Origin: Streptomyces sp. Tue6028
GTDB lineage: Bacteria > Actinomycetota > Actinomycetes > Streptomycetales > Streptomycetaceae
Assembly: GCF_002300165.1 (NCBI RefSeq)
Contig: NZ_MLCE01000031.1
Span: 124,001 to 188,000, forward strand
Reading direction: 5' to 3'
DNA length: 64,000 bases
The notes beneath the pieces are model-generated. The model was given only the letters and a program-made list of their open reading frames with translations, made no database searches and was not told where the DNA came from. Position 1 is the stretch's first letter; each line of letters starts with the position of its first letter. Below are positions 9,035-17,221 of the stretch, piece by piece. Made by a program: the position numbers and the translations under genes.

Positions 9035-10468
9035 ATGACCGAACGCCTACCGGAGGCAGCGTTCTGGTGCCTGGCCGTCGGCCTGCTCGCCGTCACCGTC
9101 CTGCTGCTCCGCCAGCGCGGCATCACCGCCCGGCAGCGCAGGCGGACCACCGAACTCGCGGACGGACTGCGGGCCCGCGAAGAGGAACTGCGTCATCTGG
9201 CCGCGGTCCGCCTCCCGGCCCTGGAGGACGCCCCGCACCAGGCGGGTCCCGCCGCCGGGCTGCTGGACGTCCGGCTGGCCGACACGGACTTCGCCAAGAG
9301 CCTCGACAGCGTCGTCGAGCGGTTCTCCGGCGCCGTGGAGCACGCGCAGTCCCGCGCCGACCAGTCCGCCAAGGCCGCCCTCAAGGCGTCGATGCGCTCG
9401 ATCCAGGCCCTCGCCAACGAGCAGCAGGTGTCCATCTCCGAGATGCAGGACCGGCACGACCACCCCGACGTGCTGCGCGACCTGCTCGAGATCGACCACA
9501 CCAACGCCCAGTTCGGCCGCCGCGCGCAGGCCATCGCCGTCCTGTGCGGCTCCTGGCCCGGACGGCAGCGCTCCACCTCCCCACTGATCGAGGTCGTCCG
9601 CGGGGCGACCTCCCGCATCCGCGACTACCGGCGCGTGCGGATCAACGGACAGGCGGACATCGCCGTCGAGAGCCGCGCGGTGGAGCCCGTGGTCCTCGCG
9701 GTCGCCGAACTGCTCGACAACGCGGCACGCCACTCGCAGCCCAACACGGCGGTCGAGGTCAACGTCCAGACGGTGCACAACGGTGCCTGCGTGGTCATCG
9801 ACGACGCCGGCGTCGGCATGGACGGGCAGGCCACCGAGCACGCCGCCGCGCTGCTGACCGGCGGGCACGCCGTGGACGTCACCCGCCTCGACGACCCGCC
9901 CCAGTTCGGCTTCGCCGTCATCGGCGTGCTCGCCGCCCGGTACGGATTCAGCGTCTCGGTGGACACCCGGTCGCCGTACGGCGGTGTGCGCGCCGTGCTG
10001 TTCGTGCCCGCGGCGCTGCTGACCCACATGGACCCCGCGACGGTGGCGGCACCGCCGGCCGCCCCGACCCGCCGGTCGTCCCGGCCCGCCGGAACCGTCA
10101 CGTCGCCGGAACCCGCTCCGGCCGCCCCGGCCCCCGCACAGGCCGGACCCGCCACCCCGACCGAGGCGGCGTCCGCCGCCACCCCTGCCCGTACGACAGC
10201 CCGTACGGCCGAGACCGCGGAGGCCACCACGGCCGGAGGACTGCCCAAGCGGCGCCGCCGCACCCCTCAGGCGCCGGTGACCGCGACCGCCGGGGAGCCG
10301 CCCGCCCCTCCGGCCGAGGAGGTCGGCGGCCGGACCGCCGAGGAGAACGCGCGGCGCATGGGCGCCTTCGCCCGCGGCACCCGCTTCGGCCGGTCCGCCC
10401 ACGACGCGACCGCCGCCGAGGCCTCCCACCAAGCCCCCCACGAGAACGAAGGGAACACACAGGGATGA
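9035..10468 (+). CDS. cvnA: Conservon sensor-like ATPase CvnA
   Basis: 477 residues. One N-terminal membrane helix (about 7-24) is followed by a coiled dimerisation region containing EIDHTNAQFGRRAQ and an HATPase_c domain with N-box ELLDNAARHS and G-box DDAGVGM. The last 120 residues are Pro/Ala/Thr-rich and end in a basic segment. CvnA proteins resemble sensor kinases and anchor a complex with CvnB-D at the inner membrane face that is compared to eukaryotic GPCR/G-protein modules. GAGG precedes ATG 9035. The stop overlaps the cvnB start (ATGA), the first of four overlapping junctions. Confidence 0.93.
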   Translation: MTERLPEAAFWCLAVGLLAVTVLLLRQRGITARQRRRTTELADGLRAREEELRHLAAVRLPALEDAPHQAGPAAGLLDVRLADTDFAKSLDSVVERFSGAVEHAQSRADQSAKAALKASMRSIQALANEQQVSISEMQDRHDHPDVLRDLLEIDHTNAQFGRRAQAIAVLCGSWPGRQRSTSPLIEVVRGATSRIRDYRRVRINGQADIAVESRAVEPVVLAVAELLDNAARHSQPNTAVEVNVQTVHNGACVVIDDAGVGMDGQATEHAAALLTGGHAVDVTRLDDPPQFGFAVIGVLAARYGFSVSVDTRSPYGGVRAVLFVPAALLTHMDPATVAAPPAAPTRRSSRPAGTVTSPEPAPAAPAPAQAGPATPTEAASAATPARTTARTAETAEATTAGGLPKRRRRTPQAPVTATAGEPPAPPAEEVGGRTAEENARRMGAFARGTRFGRSAHDATAAEASHQAPHENEGNTQG

Positions 10469-10878
10469 TCGCCCCCATGACCAACGAGCTGGGGTGGATG
10501 CTCGACGAGGTCCTCAAGGTGCCGGAGGCGCGTCACGCGATCCTGCTGTCCGCCGACGGCATGCTCCGGGCGCACTCCGCGGACATCGGCCGGGACGACG
10601 CCGAACGGCTGGCCGCCGGCCTGTCGGGGGTGCAGTCGATCAGCCGCAGCACGGCCGAGTTCTGCGGCAGCCCGCACACCCCGTGGCGCCAGACCCTGAT
10701 CGAGTTCGCCCACGGCTACGTCTTCCTCGTCGCCGCGGGGGAGGGAGCCTATCTCGCGGTGTCCACCACCGAGAACGTCGACATGGAAGCGGTCACCTAC
10801 CGCATGCACAAGCTGGTCGACCGGCTCGGCAAGGAGCTGACCAGCCCGGCCCGGCAGGACACCGGCAGTCCCGCATGA
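10465..10878 (+). CDS. cvnB: Conservon roadblock/LC7 protein CvnB
   Basis: 137 residues. This is a roadblock/LC7-fold protein (MTNELGWMLDEVLKVPEARHAILLSADGML at the N-terminus, GAYLAVSTTENVDMEAVTYRM in the second half), the family that acts as a regulator or scaffold for small GTPases such as CvnD. ATG 10465 overlaps the cvnA stop by 4 nt; a second ATG at 10477 is possible. Length and position match CvnB of other conservons. Confidence 0.93.
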   Translation: MIAPMTNELGWMLDEVLKVPEARHAILLSADGMLRAHSADIGRDDAERLAAGLSGVQSISRSTAEFCGSPHTPWRQTLIEFAHGYVFLVAAGEGAYLAVSTTENVDMEAVTYRMHKLVDRLGKELTSPARQDTGSPA

Positions 10879-11234
10879 CACCCCGCCGCCGTCCCGGGGA
10901 GCGGCTCGTGCGGTCCTACGTCGTCACGGACGGCCGCTCCCACCCGTCCCGCAACACCCTCGACCTCGTCACGCTGCTGATCGCCGCCGACGATCTGCCC
11001 CTGACGGGACTGAGTCCCGAGAAGCGGGGGCTGATGGAGCTGTGCCGGCCCGGAGCGCTGTCGGTCGCCGAGGTGGCCGGGCATCTGGAGCTGCCGGTCA
11101 GCGTCACCAAGGTGCTGATCGCCGACCTGATCGACAGCGGTCACATCGTCACCCGCGCGCCGATCCCGTCGGCCCGCCCCTCCGACACCCGCATCCTCCA
11201 GGAGGTGCTCGATGGGCTCCGCGCCCGCCTCTGA
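10875..11234 (+). CDS. cvnC: Conservon DUF742 protein CvnC
   Basis: 119 residues. The DUF742 signature runs through the whole protein: RLVRSYVVTDGR near the start, then a winged-helix-like segment (LMELCRPGALSVAEVAGHLELPVSVTKVLIADL) and the C-terminal LQEVLDGLRARL. ATG 10875 overlaps the cvnB stop by 4 nt. In other conservons CvnC interacts with CvnA and CvnB; a DNA-binding role is suggested by the fold but unproven. Confidence 0.92.
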   Translation: MTPRRRPGERLVRSYVVTDGRSHPSRNTLDLVTLLIAADDLPLTGLSPEKRGLMELCRPGALSVAEVAGHLELPVSVTKVLIADLIDSGHIVTRAPIPSARPSDTRILQEVLDGLRARL

Positions 11235-11835
11235 CGACGTCCGCCCCCGGTCGGGCGGCATGCATCTGCCGCCGACCGTGCAGACCGCGGTCAAGCTGCT
11301 GATCGTGGGCCACTTCGCCGTCGGCAAGACCACCTTCGTCGGTGCCCTGTCCGAGATACGGCCGCTGCGCACCGAGGAGGTCATGACCCAGGCCGGCGCG
11401 CTCGTCGACGACCTGGCCGGGACGCGCGACAAGACGACCACCACGGTCGCCCTCGACTTCGGCCGCCTCACCCTCAACGACGCCCTGGTCCTCTACCTGT
11501 TCGGCACACCCGGGCAGCAGCGCTTCACCGAGCTGTGGCAGGACATGACGCGCGGTGCGCTCGGCGCACTCGTCCTCGCCGACACCCGGCGCCTGGACCA
11601 GTCCTTCGAAGTCATGGGCGTGCTGGAGGAGTTGGGACTGCCCTACGCGGTGGCCCTGAACGAGTTCGACGACGCGCCCGAACACGGCCTGGACGAGGTG
11701 CGCGAGGCCCTCGACCTGCTGCCCTCGACCCCGCTCGTGCGCTGCGACGCGCGTGACCGGGTCTCCTCCACCGAGGCGCTGATCGCCCTCGTCGAATACC
11801 TGCTCACCCGCACCGGCGAACTGGAGCACGCGTGA
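11212..11835 (+). CDS. cvnD: Conservon small GTPase CvnD
   Basis: 207 residues. The P-loop is GHFAVGKTT (about residues 33-41), the switch II region is FGTPGQQRF and the base-recognition loop reads NEFD in place of NKxD, all usual for the CvnD/ATP-GTP-binding family. The start ATG at 11212 lies inside cvnC (23-nt overlap), and the stop overlaps the GTG of cvnE (4 nt). It is the predicted switch of the membrane-bound conservon complex. Confidence 0.93.
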   Translation: MGSAPASDDVRPRSGGMHLPPTVQTAVKLLIVGHFAVGKTTFVGALSEIRPLRTEEVMTQAGALVDDLAGTRDKTTTTVALDFGRLTLNDALVLYLFGTPGQQRFTELWQDMTRGALGALVLADTRRLDQSFEVMGVLEELGLPYAVALNEFDDAPEHGLDEVREALDLLPSTPLVRCDARDRVSSTEALIALVEYLLTRTGELEHA

Positions 11836-13247
11836 CCCCCGTACCACCGGAGTCCGTACCACCGCAGACCGTGCCGGAGGACGCCCCGGCGCCGCGGCCC
11901 GCACCGTCGCAGTCCGTGCCGCCGCCCGGCTGCCCGGCCCACGAACCCATGTACGGACCGGAGTTCGCGGCCGATCCGGGCGCCGTGTACCGCAGGCTCC
12001 GGGAGAACGGACCGACCGCCCCCGTCGAACTGGCGCCCGGCGTCCGGGCCACCCTCGTCACCGGGTACGAGGCCGCCCTGCACGTCCTGCGCAGCCCGGA
12101 GACCTTCTCCAAGGACCCCCGCCGCTGGCGCGACCTGGCCGACGGCACCGTCCCGATGGACAGCCCCGTCGTGCCGATGATGATGTACCGGCCGAACGCG
12201 CTGTTCACCGACGGTGAGGAGCACCGCCGGCTGCGCGGAGCGATCACGGACAGCCTGGCCCTGGTGGAGCCGAACACGCTGCGCGGATACGTGGAGCGCA
12301 GCGCCGACACGCTCATCGACCGGTTCGCCCCGCTCGGCACGGCGGATCTGCTCGGCGAGTACGCCCAGGTCCTGCCGCTGCTGGTGTTCAACCACCTCTT
12401 CGGCTGCCCCGCCGACTACGGGATCCGGCTGGTCGAGGGCATGTCCGGGATCTTCGACGGGGTGGACGCCGAGAAGGCGAACGAACTGCTCAGCACCACC
12501 CTGCTCGACCTCGTCACACTGAAGCGGGCGGAGCCCGGGCAGGACATGACGTCCTGGCTGATGGCGCACCCGGCCGCGCTCACCGACGAGGAGATGATCC
12601 ACACCCTCGTCGTCCTGATGGGCGCCGGCACCGAGCCGCAGCAGAACCTCATCGCGAACAGCCTGCGGCTGCTGCTGTCCGACGACCGGTTCGCGGGCGA
12701 CCTGTCCGGCGGCAGCCTCCCGGTGGAGGACGCCCTCGACGAGGTGCTGTGGTCCGACCCGCCGATGGCCAACTACGCCGTCCACTATCCCGTGCACGAC
12801 GTCGTCTACGAGGGTGCGTCGCTGCGCGCCGGTGATCCGCTGGTGGTGAGTTTCGCCGCGGCCAACACGGACCCGGCACTGACGAGCGATCAGCGGGCGG
12901 GCAACCGCGCCCACCTGGCGTGGAGCGCGGGCCCGCACAACTGCCCGGCACAGAGTCCGGCGCGGCTGATCGCGGCGGTCGGCGTCGAGAAGCTCCTCGA
13001 CCGCCTCCCCGATGTCGAACTCACGGTCCCGGCCGAGGAGTTGGTCTGGCGGCCCGGCCCCTTCCACCGCGCTCTCGCCGCACTGCCCGTCCGCTTCCCG
13101 CCCACGGCGGCGGTCACGGCGCCGGACGCCGAGCCGCAGCCGCACCCCGGCGCCCTTCCGCTGCCGGTGGCCCCGCCGCCCGCCGTCGTGCCCGAGCCGC
13201 CGAAGAGCGGCTGGGCACGCCTGCTGGCCTGGTGGCGCGGGGAGTGA
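11832..13247 (+). CDS. cvnE: Conservon cytochrome P450 CvnE, CYP157-like, ExxR arginine replaced by Trp
   Basis: 471 residues from GTG 11832, overlapping the cvnD stop by 4 nt. The haem-binding Cys is C371 in WSAGPHNCPAQ, and the I-helix reads MGAGTEPQQN. At the K-helix, where nearly all P450s have E-x-x-R, this protein reads E304-V-L-W307. The CYP157 family is known for such a loss, so CYP157-like is the best placement. The first 35 residues are Pro-rich, and the last 50 are a Pro/Ala linker ending in a Trp-rich amphipathic tail (WARLLAWWRGE) that could touch the membrane or a partner. The stop TGA abuts the TCA stop of the convergent P450 gene with no base between. Confidence 0.9.
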   Translation: MTPVPPESVPPQTVPEDAPAPRPAPSQSVPPPGCPAHEPMYGPEFAADPGAVYRRLRENGPTAPVELAPGVRATLVTGYEAALHVLRSPETFSKDPRRWRDLADGTVPMDSPVVPMMMYRPNALFTDGEEHRRLRGAITDSLALVEPNTLRGYVERSADTLIDRFAPLGTADLLGEYAQVLPLLVFNHLFGCPADYGIRLVEGMSGIFDGVDAEKANELLSTTLLDLVTLKRAEPGQDMTSWLMAHPAALTDEEMIHTLVVLMGAGTEPQQNLIANSLRLLLSDDRFAGDLSGGSLPVEDALDEVLWSDPPMANYAVHYPVHDVVYEGASLRAGDPLVVSFAAANTDPALTSDQRAGNRAHLAWSAGPHNCPAQSPARLIAAVGVEKLLDRLPDVELTVPAEELVWRPGPFHRALAALPVRFPPTAAVTAPDAEPQPHPGALPLPVAPPPAVVPEPPKSGWARLLAWWRGE

Positions 13248-14510
13248 TCAGGAGATCCGTACGGGGAGGGACCGGTGGCCGTTGGAGATGAAGGACTCCA
13301 CCGGCCGCAGTTCCTCCCCGGGAACGGCGAGGCACAGGTCCGGGAAGCGGGCGAAGAGCGCCGGGAGCGCGACCCGGGCCTCCATGCGGCCCAGCGGGGC
13401 ACCGAGGCAGTGGTGCACCCCGTAGCCGAAGGCGAGGTGCTCCTTGTCGGCGCGGGTGACGTCGAAGCGGTCGGCGTCCTTCCCGTGGCGCTCGGGGTCG
13501 CGCCCGGCGGCGGCGTACGCGGCGAGGATGGCCTCGCCCTTGCCGATCACCAGACCGTCCGGGCCGCCGAACTCACTCATCGGCAGGTCGTCCACCGCGT
13601 AGCGCAGCGGCAGGCTGGCGACCGGCGCGTCCACGCGCAGCGTCTCCTCGACCACGTCGTCCCAGGAGGCCCGCCCCTCACGCACGGCGGCGAGCTCACC
13701 GGGGTGGGTGAGCAGGGCGTGCACGGCGTTGTCGATGAGGTTCACGGTCGTCTCGTGGCCCGCACTGATCATCAGCACCAGGGTGTCCAGCAGTTCCTGC
13801 TCGCTGAGCCGGGTGCCGTCGTCCTCGTCGCGTGCCGCGATCAGCCCGGTGGTCAGATCGTCGCCCGGTGACTCCCGCTTGGAGGCGACGAGTTCGGCCA
13901 GGACGACGTACAACCGCTCGTAGGCGGCGGTCATCTCGCCCGGGTCGGCGGAGGTGTCGAAAATGCGGTCCACCAGTTGCCGCAGCTCGGGCCCGCGTTC
14001 CTCGGGCAGCCCGAACAGCTCACTGATCACCTGGATGGGAAGCGGATAACAGAACTCCTCACGCAGGTCGACGACCTGGGAGTCGCGGCCGGCCTCCGCG
14101 ATCCGGTCCAGCAGCTGCGCGGTGATCTCCTCGATCCGCGGCTGGAGCGCGGCCGTACGGCGCGCGGTGAACGCCTTGGAGACCAGGATGCGCAGACGTT
14201 TGTGCTCGCCGCCGTACGCGGTGAACATGTTCTGCACGGCGACCCAGGTGAACAGAGGCCAGTCCGGGGTGATCTCCCCGCCTGCGAACCGGGGCCAGTG
14301 CTGCCGGGCGTCCTTGGACACCCGCGGGTCGGTGAGCAGCTGCTTCAGCAGATCCGGGCTGCTCACCGCCCAGGCCTCGACACCACCGGGGAGCGCCACC
14401 AGGGTCACCGGTCCGCCGTCCCGGATGCGGGCGGCTTCCGAGTGAATGTCGCGGCCGGTCGCGTCTATCACTAAGGGGCTTGGATTTCCCACGGGGAGCC
14501 TCCCTGGCAT
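13248..14510 (-). CDS. Cytochrome P450, CYP154-like, with TTA codon at position 13
   Basis: 420 residues from ATG 14510. All P450 signatures are canonical: I-helix SAGHETT, K-helix EETLR (E-x-x-R), haem loop FGYGVHHCLGAPLGRMEARVAL with C368. The N-terminal NPSPLVIDATG and the overall sequence resemble CYP154 enzymes, which in Streptomyces often accompany a CYP157 near a conservon. Codon 13 is TTA (minus strand 14474-14472), predicting bldA dependence. The gene is convergent with cvnE, stop-to-stop. Electron partners are not encoded nearby and the substrate is unknown. Longer starts upstream to 14615 are unlikely because the added sequence is not P450-like. Confidence 0.9.
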   Translation of the reverse strand: MPGRLPVGNPSPLVIDATGRDIHSEAARIRDGGPVTLVALPGGVEAWAVSSPDLLKQLLTDPRVSKDARQHWPRFAGGEITPDWPLFTWVAVQNMFTAYGGEHKRLRILVSKAFTARRTAALQPRIEEITAQLLDRIAEAGRDSQVVDLREEFCYPLPIQVISELFGLPEERGPELRQLVDRIFDTSADPGEMTAAYERLYVVLAELVASKRESPGDDLTTGLIAARDEDDGTRLSEQELLDTLVLMISAGHETTVNLIDNAVHALLTHPGELAAVREGRASWDDVVEETLRVDAPVASLPLRYAVDDLPMSEFGGPDGLVIGKGEAILAAYAAAGRDPERHGKDADRFDVTRADKEHLAFGYGVHHCLGAPLGRMEARVALPALFARFPDLCLAVPGEELRPVESFISNGHRSLPVRIS

Positions 14511-14608
14511 TCGAACGTCATGACGGCAGGTCACGCTACGCGGGGGTACGGTTCCGCAGCGAGAGCGCCCGTCGCCCGGTGCGTACGAGGGCAACTTCCG
14601 TGCGCGTA

Positions 14609-14644
14609 CCGACAAGTCGACCCGGAGCCGGGTCGACTTGTCGG
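14609..14644. terminator. 36-nt near-perfect palindrome, probable terminator of DUF6114 gene
   Basis: Seventeen bases (14609-14625) are mirrored by 14628-14644 around a 2-nt centre; as a hairpin it would have about 15 bp of stem with a GGAGCC loop. It lies 55 bp beyond the DUF6114 stop and about 100 bp upstream of the P450 start on the same strand, so termination is the simplest role; a repressor site is the alternative. Confidence 0.55.
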
Positions 14645-14699
14645 GTTGCCCGGGCGCTGCCGGACCGCGGCGGGTCCGGAGGTCGCACGGGCTCGGGGA

Positions 14700-15098
14700 T
14701 CACGCGTGCCTGCGTCGCAGCAGGCGGCGACGGCGGGGCTCCTGGTCCGGGAGCCAGCCGAAGGCGAGACAGCTGCCGACGGCTCCGAGGAGGAGGCCGA
14801 CGAGGAAGCCGCCGAGGTTGGAGGTGAGCCAGGTGCCGAGGGAGAGCAGGATGCCGACCAGCGAGTAGAACAGGCGCTGGGCCGGGTTGAAGAGGATCAG
14901 CAGTCCGCACAGCACCATCAGGGTGGGCAGCAGGTAACCCGCCAGTCCCTGCATGCCGATGTGCAGGACGACCTTCAGAGAGGCCTTCTCGGTGAGCAGG
15001 ATCTCCGCCCCGGCCAGGGTGAGCAGCAGACCGCCCCAGAAGGGGCGGTGCGCTCGCCACCGGCGGAATTCCGACCGCGGGTTCCGGGAGGACGTCAT
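14700..15098 (-). CDS. DUF6114 membrane protein
   Basis: 132 residues. After FRRWRAHRPFWGG come about four hydrophobic helices, then a basic tail (QEPRRRRLLRRRHA). This is the small integral membrane family DUF6114, regularly encoded next to DUF6230 in Streptomyces. Its ATG at 15098 overlaps the stop of the DUF6230 gene by one base (TGATG), implying translational coupling. Function is not known. Confidence 0.85.
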   Translation of the reverse strand: MTSSRNPRSEFRRWRAHRPFWGGLLLTLAGAEILLTEKASLKVVLHIGMQGLAGYLLPTLMVLCGLLILFNPAQRLFYSLVGILLSLGTWLTSNLGGFLVGLLLGAVGSCLAFGWLPDQEPRRRRLLRRRHA

Positions 15099-15772
15099 CA
15101 GCAACCCTGGTCGCTGAAGCGGAGCTTGAGCCCGGGCAGCTTGAACACGGCAGCGGTGGTCGCGTAGTTGGTCTGTCGTAGGTTCGCGATGTGCACGGTG
15201 TCGGCCTGCTGGCTGAAGACACCCTTGTTGCCCTGGACGCCGGCCTTGCTGAGCGTGCTGGCGTCGTTGCCGATCTCGATGTTGTCGAAGGCCGCGTCGC
15301 CCGACAGCTCCGTGGAGTCGGTGGTCAGGTTGGTCGCCTGCACCTTGTCCGCACCGCTGCCCGCGGTGATGAGCAGGTTCGTGCCGCCCAGGTCGACGCT
15401 CTGGCACAGCTTGGTGAGCGTCGCGTTCTTGATGGCGGAGGTCACGACGAGGACCTGGCCGCCGGTGTCGCCGGCGTTGGGGCTGTCCTCCGCCATGTTG
15501 TCGAGGTTGCCGAACTGCTCGAAGCCGGTGCCGTTCAGCTCGGTGGCGGTGACCGTGAACGGCATGCCGGAGATGGCGAACTGGACGCCGAGGGCGCCCT
15601 GCGCGGTGAGGATCATCAGTCCCGCGGCGATCGCGGTGGCAGGCACCGCCATCACCGCGGCGCGGCGCAGGCGGACCCGCCCACGTCTGTCCGGGCCCTC
15701 GGTCGCGGAACCGCTTTCCGAACTCTCGGGGGTGGAACCGTGGGACGCCGAGGCGTCCGAGGACGAGGCCAT
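15098..15772 (-). CDS. DUF6230 protein, signal-anchored
   Basis: 224 residues: a Ser/Glu-rich cytoplasmic start of about 33 residues, one hydrophobic helix (AAVMAVPATAIAAGLMILTAQGA) and an extracellular region rich in Thr, Ala and Asn (VQFAISGMPFTVTATELNG onwards) with two Cys. It fits DUF6230, older members of which were loosely called cholesterol esterases without proof. It is translationally coupled to the downstream DUF6114 gene, and the two probably form one membrane complex. Promoter must lie in 15773-15930. Confidence 0.85.
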   Translation of the reverse strand: MASSSDASASHGSTPESSESGSATEGPDRRGRVRLRRAAVMAVPATAIAAGLMILTAQGALGVQFAISGMPFTVTATELNGTGFEQFGNLDNMAEDSPNAGDTGGQVLVVTSAIKNATLTKLCQSVDLGGTNLLITAGSGADKVQATNLTTDSTELSGDAAFDNIEIGNDASTLSKAGVQGNKGVFSQQADTVHIANLRQTNYATTAAVFKLPGLKLRFSDQGC

Positions 15773-16034
15773 GTCTGCTCCCTGTGCACGTTCGATGCGG
15801 GTACGGGTTCAGTGGCACGTTGTCCTGGCGCGGACAGCGGCTGCGGCGCACGCCCCTCGCGCCTCCCGGCGGTCGCAAGGGCTTTCTCGTTACGCAGCAG
15901 TAGCCGTCGAGGAAGTTACCGGGGGTTACATTCATGGGTCAAGGCACTTGTGGGAAAAGCGTGGTGGTTGTGCCGTGGCTGTGAACGGAGACCGGCCAAA
16001 AGGTCGCTTCCACGCTCAACTTCCGTGCTGTGCC

Positions 16035-16064
16035 TTGACGTTGAGCGTTCACCAGGTCTACAAC
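16035..16064 (+). promoter_or_regulatory. Sigma-70-like promoter reading towards 16.3 kb
   Basis: A -35 TTGACG (16035-16040), 18-bp spacer and -10 TACAAC (16059-16064) give a predicted start near 16071. The only gene downstream starts 470 bp away, so this drives either a long leader or a separate small RNA. Confidence 0.45.
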
Positions 16065-16070
16065 TCTGCC

Positions 16071-16295
16071 TTGATTCCCACGGACCCGTGGCGCCGGGTC
16101 CGCCGCGTGACGCGTGGGTCGCCTCCCGGACGCCGTCCTTCCACGGGCGGCGGTGACACCTCCGGACGCGCCGCGCCTCCTCGACCACTGCACCCCCCAC
16201 CCCTGGCACCGGCACGGTCGCCTTCCCCCTGAGCCGTGCCGGCGCCCGGCTGTCGCTGCCGGTCCGTGACGTACGGAGAAGGCGTCACGGACCGG
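16071..16295 (+). ncRNA. Candidate structured leader or small RNA
   Basis: Downstream of the promoter come CGGACCC/GGGTCCG (16081-16102), CCGGCACGG/CCGTGCCGG (16209-16242) and CCGGTCCGTGACG/CGTCACGGACCGG (16259-16295, 13-bp perfect stem). No reading frame is supported. The last two hairpins could be tandem terminators. This is inference from structure only; no known RNA family was recognised. Confidence 0.3.
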
Positions 16296-16540
16296 CGGCG
16301 GATTCCCGCGCGCAGGCGACGAGCCCGTTCGCGTCGCCCCCTAAGTCGCTCCACCCGCTCGCGTCGTCCCGTACGTCCGCGTCGCCCCGCGCTCGCGCGT
16401 CGTCCGCACGCTCGCGCCACCCCGTGTCGGCCCCGCGCTGCCGTGCCGCGGGCGCGTCGGCTCGTCGCCGCACCCCCGCACCCCCGCGCCCCATGCGCGG
16501 TCAGGCACTCACACCCCCCTCAGGAGAAGAGGCACCCCCC

Positions 16541-17206
16541 ATGCGCACTCGATCCCTCCTCGCCGTCGCCGGCGTCGTCGCCGCCCTCACGGTGTCGGCG
16601 ACCGTCCCCTCGTCCGCGGCCGACACCCCGGTGCTCACCACCGGCAGCGCGGGCGGAACCCCGGTCGCCGCCGGTGACGTCGTCAACGCGTCCCTGGCGA
16701 GCGGCACCACGGCCACGCTCTACTCCAGCAGCACCGGCACGAGCGGGGTCTCCTGCTCCTCGTCGACCTTCACCGCCACCGTCACCGACAACCCGGCGGC
16801 CCCCGGCATCGCGACCGAGTCGCTCACCGGGCACACCTTCGACAGCGCGAGCTGCAGCAGCAACGTCGTCGGGGTGCTCGGCGTCACCGGCATCACGGTC
16901 GACAACCTGCCCTACAGCACCACCGTCTCCTCCGACGGCGCCGTCGCCGTGGCGCCCGCCGCCGGTTCCAGCATCCAGACCACGGTCAAGCTGCGCACCC
17001 TGCTCGGCACCGTGACCTGCGTCTACCGGGCGGCGGGCCTGTCCGGTACGGCGAGCAACGCCGACAACAGCATCGCGTTCACCAACCAGCAGTTCACCAA
17101 GTTCTCCGGCTCGTCCCTGTGCTTCGCCAGCGGCTACTTCACCGCCAAGTACGCACCCGTGTCGGACACCAGCCAGGAGGGCGGCCCGACGGTCCACGTC
17201 AACTGA
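16541..17206 (+). CDS. Secreted protein of unknown function, four cysteines
   Basis: 221 residues from ATG 16541, with a strong AGGAGAAGAGG about 10 bases upstream. A Sec signal peptide (MRTRSLLAVAGVVAALTVSATVPSSAA) is followed by a mature domain rich in Ser, Thr, Gly and Val with four Cys (GVSCSSS, SASCSSN, VTCVYR, SLCFAS), able to form two disulfides. No catalytic motif was seen. The composition suggests a beta-sandwich cell-surface or secreted protein. It sits divergently from DUF6230/DUF6114, whose extracellular part has a similar Thr/Ser-rich style, so they may act at the same surface. It converges on the monooxygenase gene with a 15-bp gap. Confidence 0.8.
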   Translation: MRTRSLLAVAGVVAALTVSATVPSSAADTPVLTTGSAGGTPVAAGDVVNASLASGTTATLYSSSTGTSGVSCSSSTFTATVTDNPAAPGIATESLTGHTFDSASCSSNVVGVLGVTGITVDNLPYSTTVSSDGAVAVAPAAGSSIQTTVKLRTLLGTVTCVYRAAGLSGTASNADNSIAFTNQQFTKFSGSSLCFASGYFTAKYAPVSDTSQEGGPTVHVN

Positions 17207-17221
17207 CGGCCCGCCGAGCGC

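Larger units (their letters stand above)
15773..16540. other. 768-bp gene-free divergent region with promoter and hairpins
   Basis: This lies between the DUF6230 gene (minus) and a secreted-protein gene (plus). A strong promoter-like sequence at 16035-16064 reads to the right, followed by three hairpins (16081-16102, 16209-16242, 16259-16295). From 16320 to 16490 the sequence is low-complexity with GTCGC/CTCGCG-type repeats. No coding region is convincing: frames here have no ribosome sites and Arg-rich composition. Confidence 0.55.

Noticed and set aside
14511..14615. Longer N-terminus for the CYP154-like P450
   Set aside because: The extra 35 residues are basic and unlike P450s, and ATG 14510 gives a normal length.
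16058..16420. Minus-strand frames in the gap between DUF6230 and the secreted protein
   Set aside because: They are Arg/Gly-rich, lack ribosome sites and cross the hairpins; a structured RNA or leader fits better.
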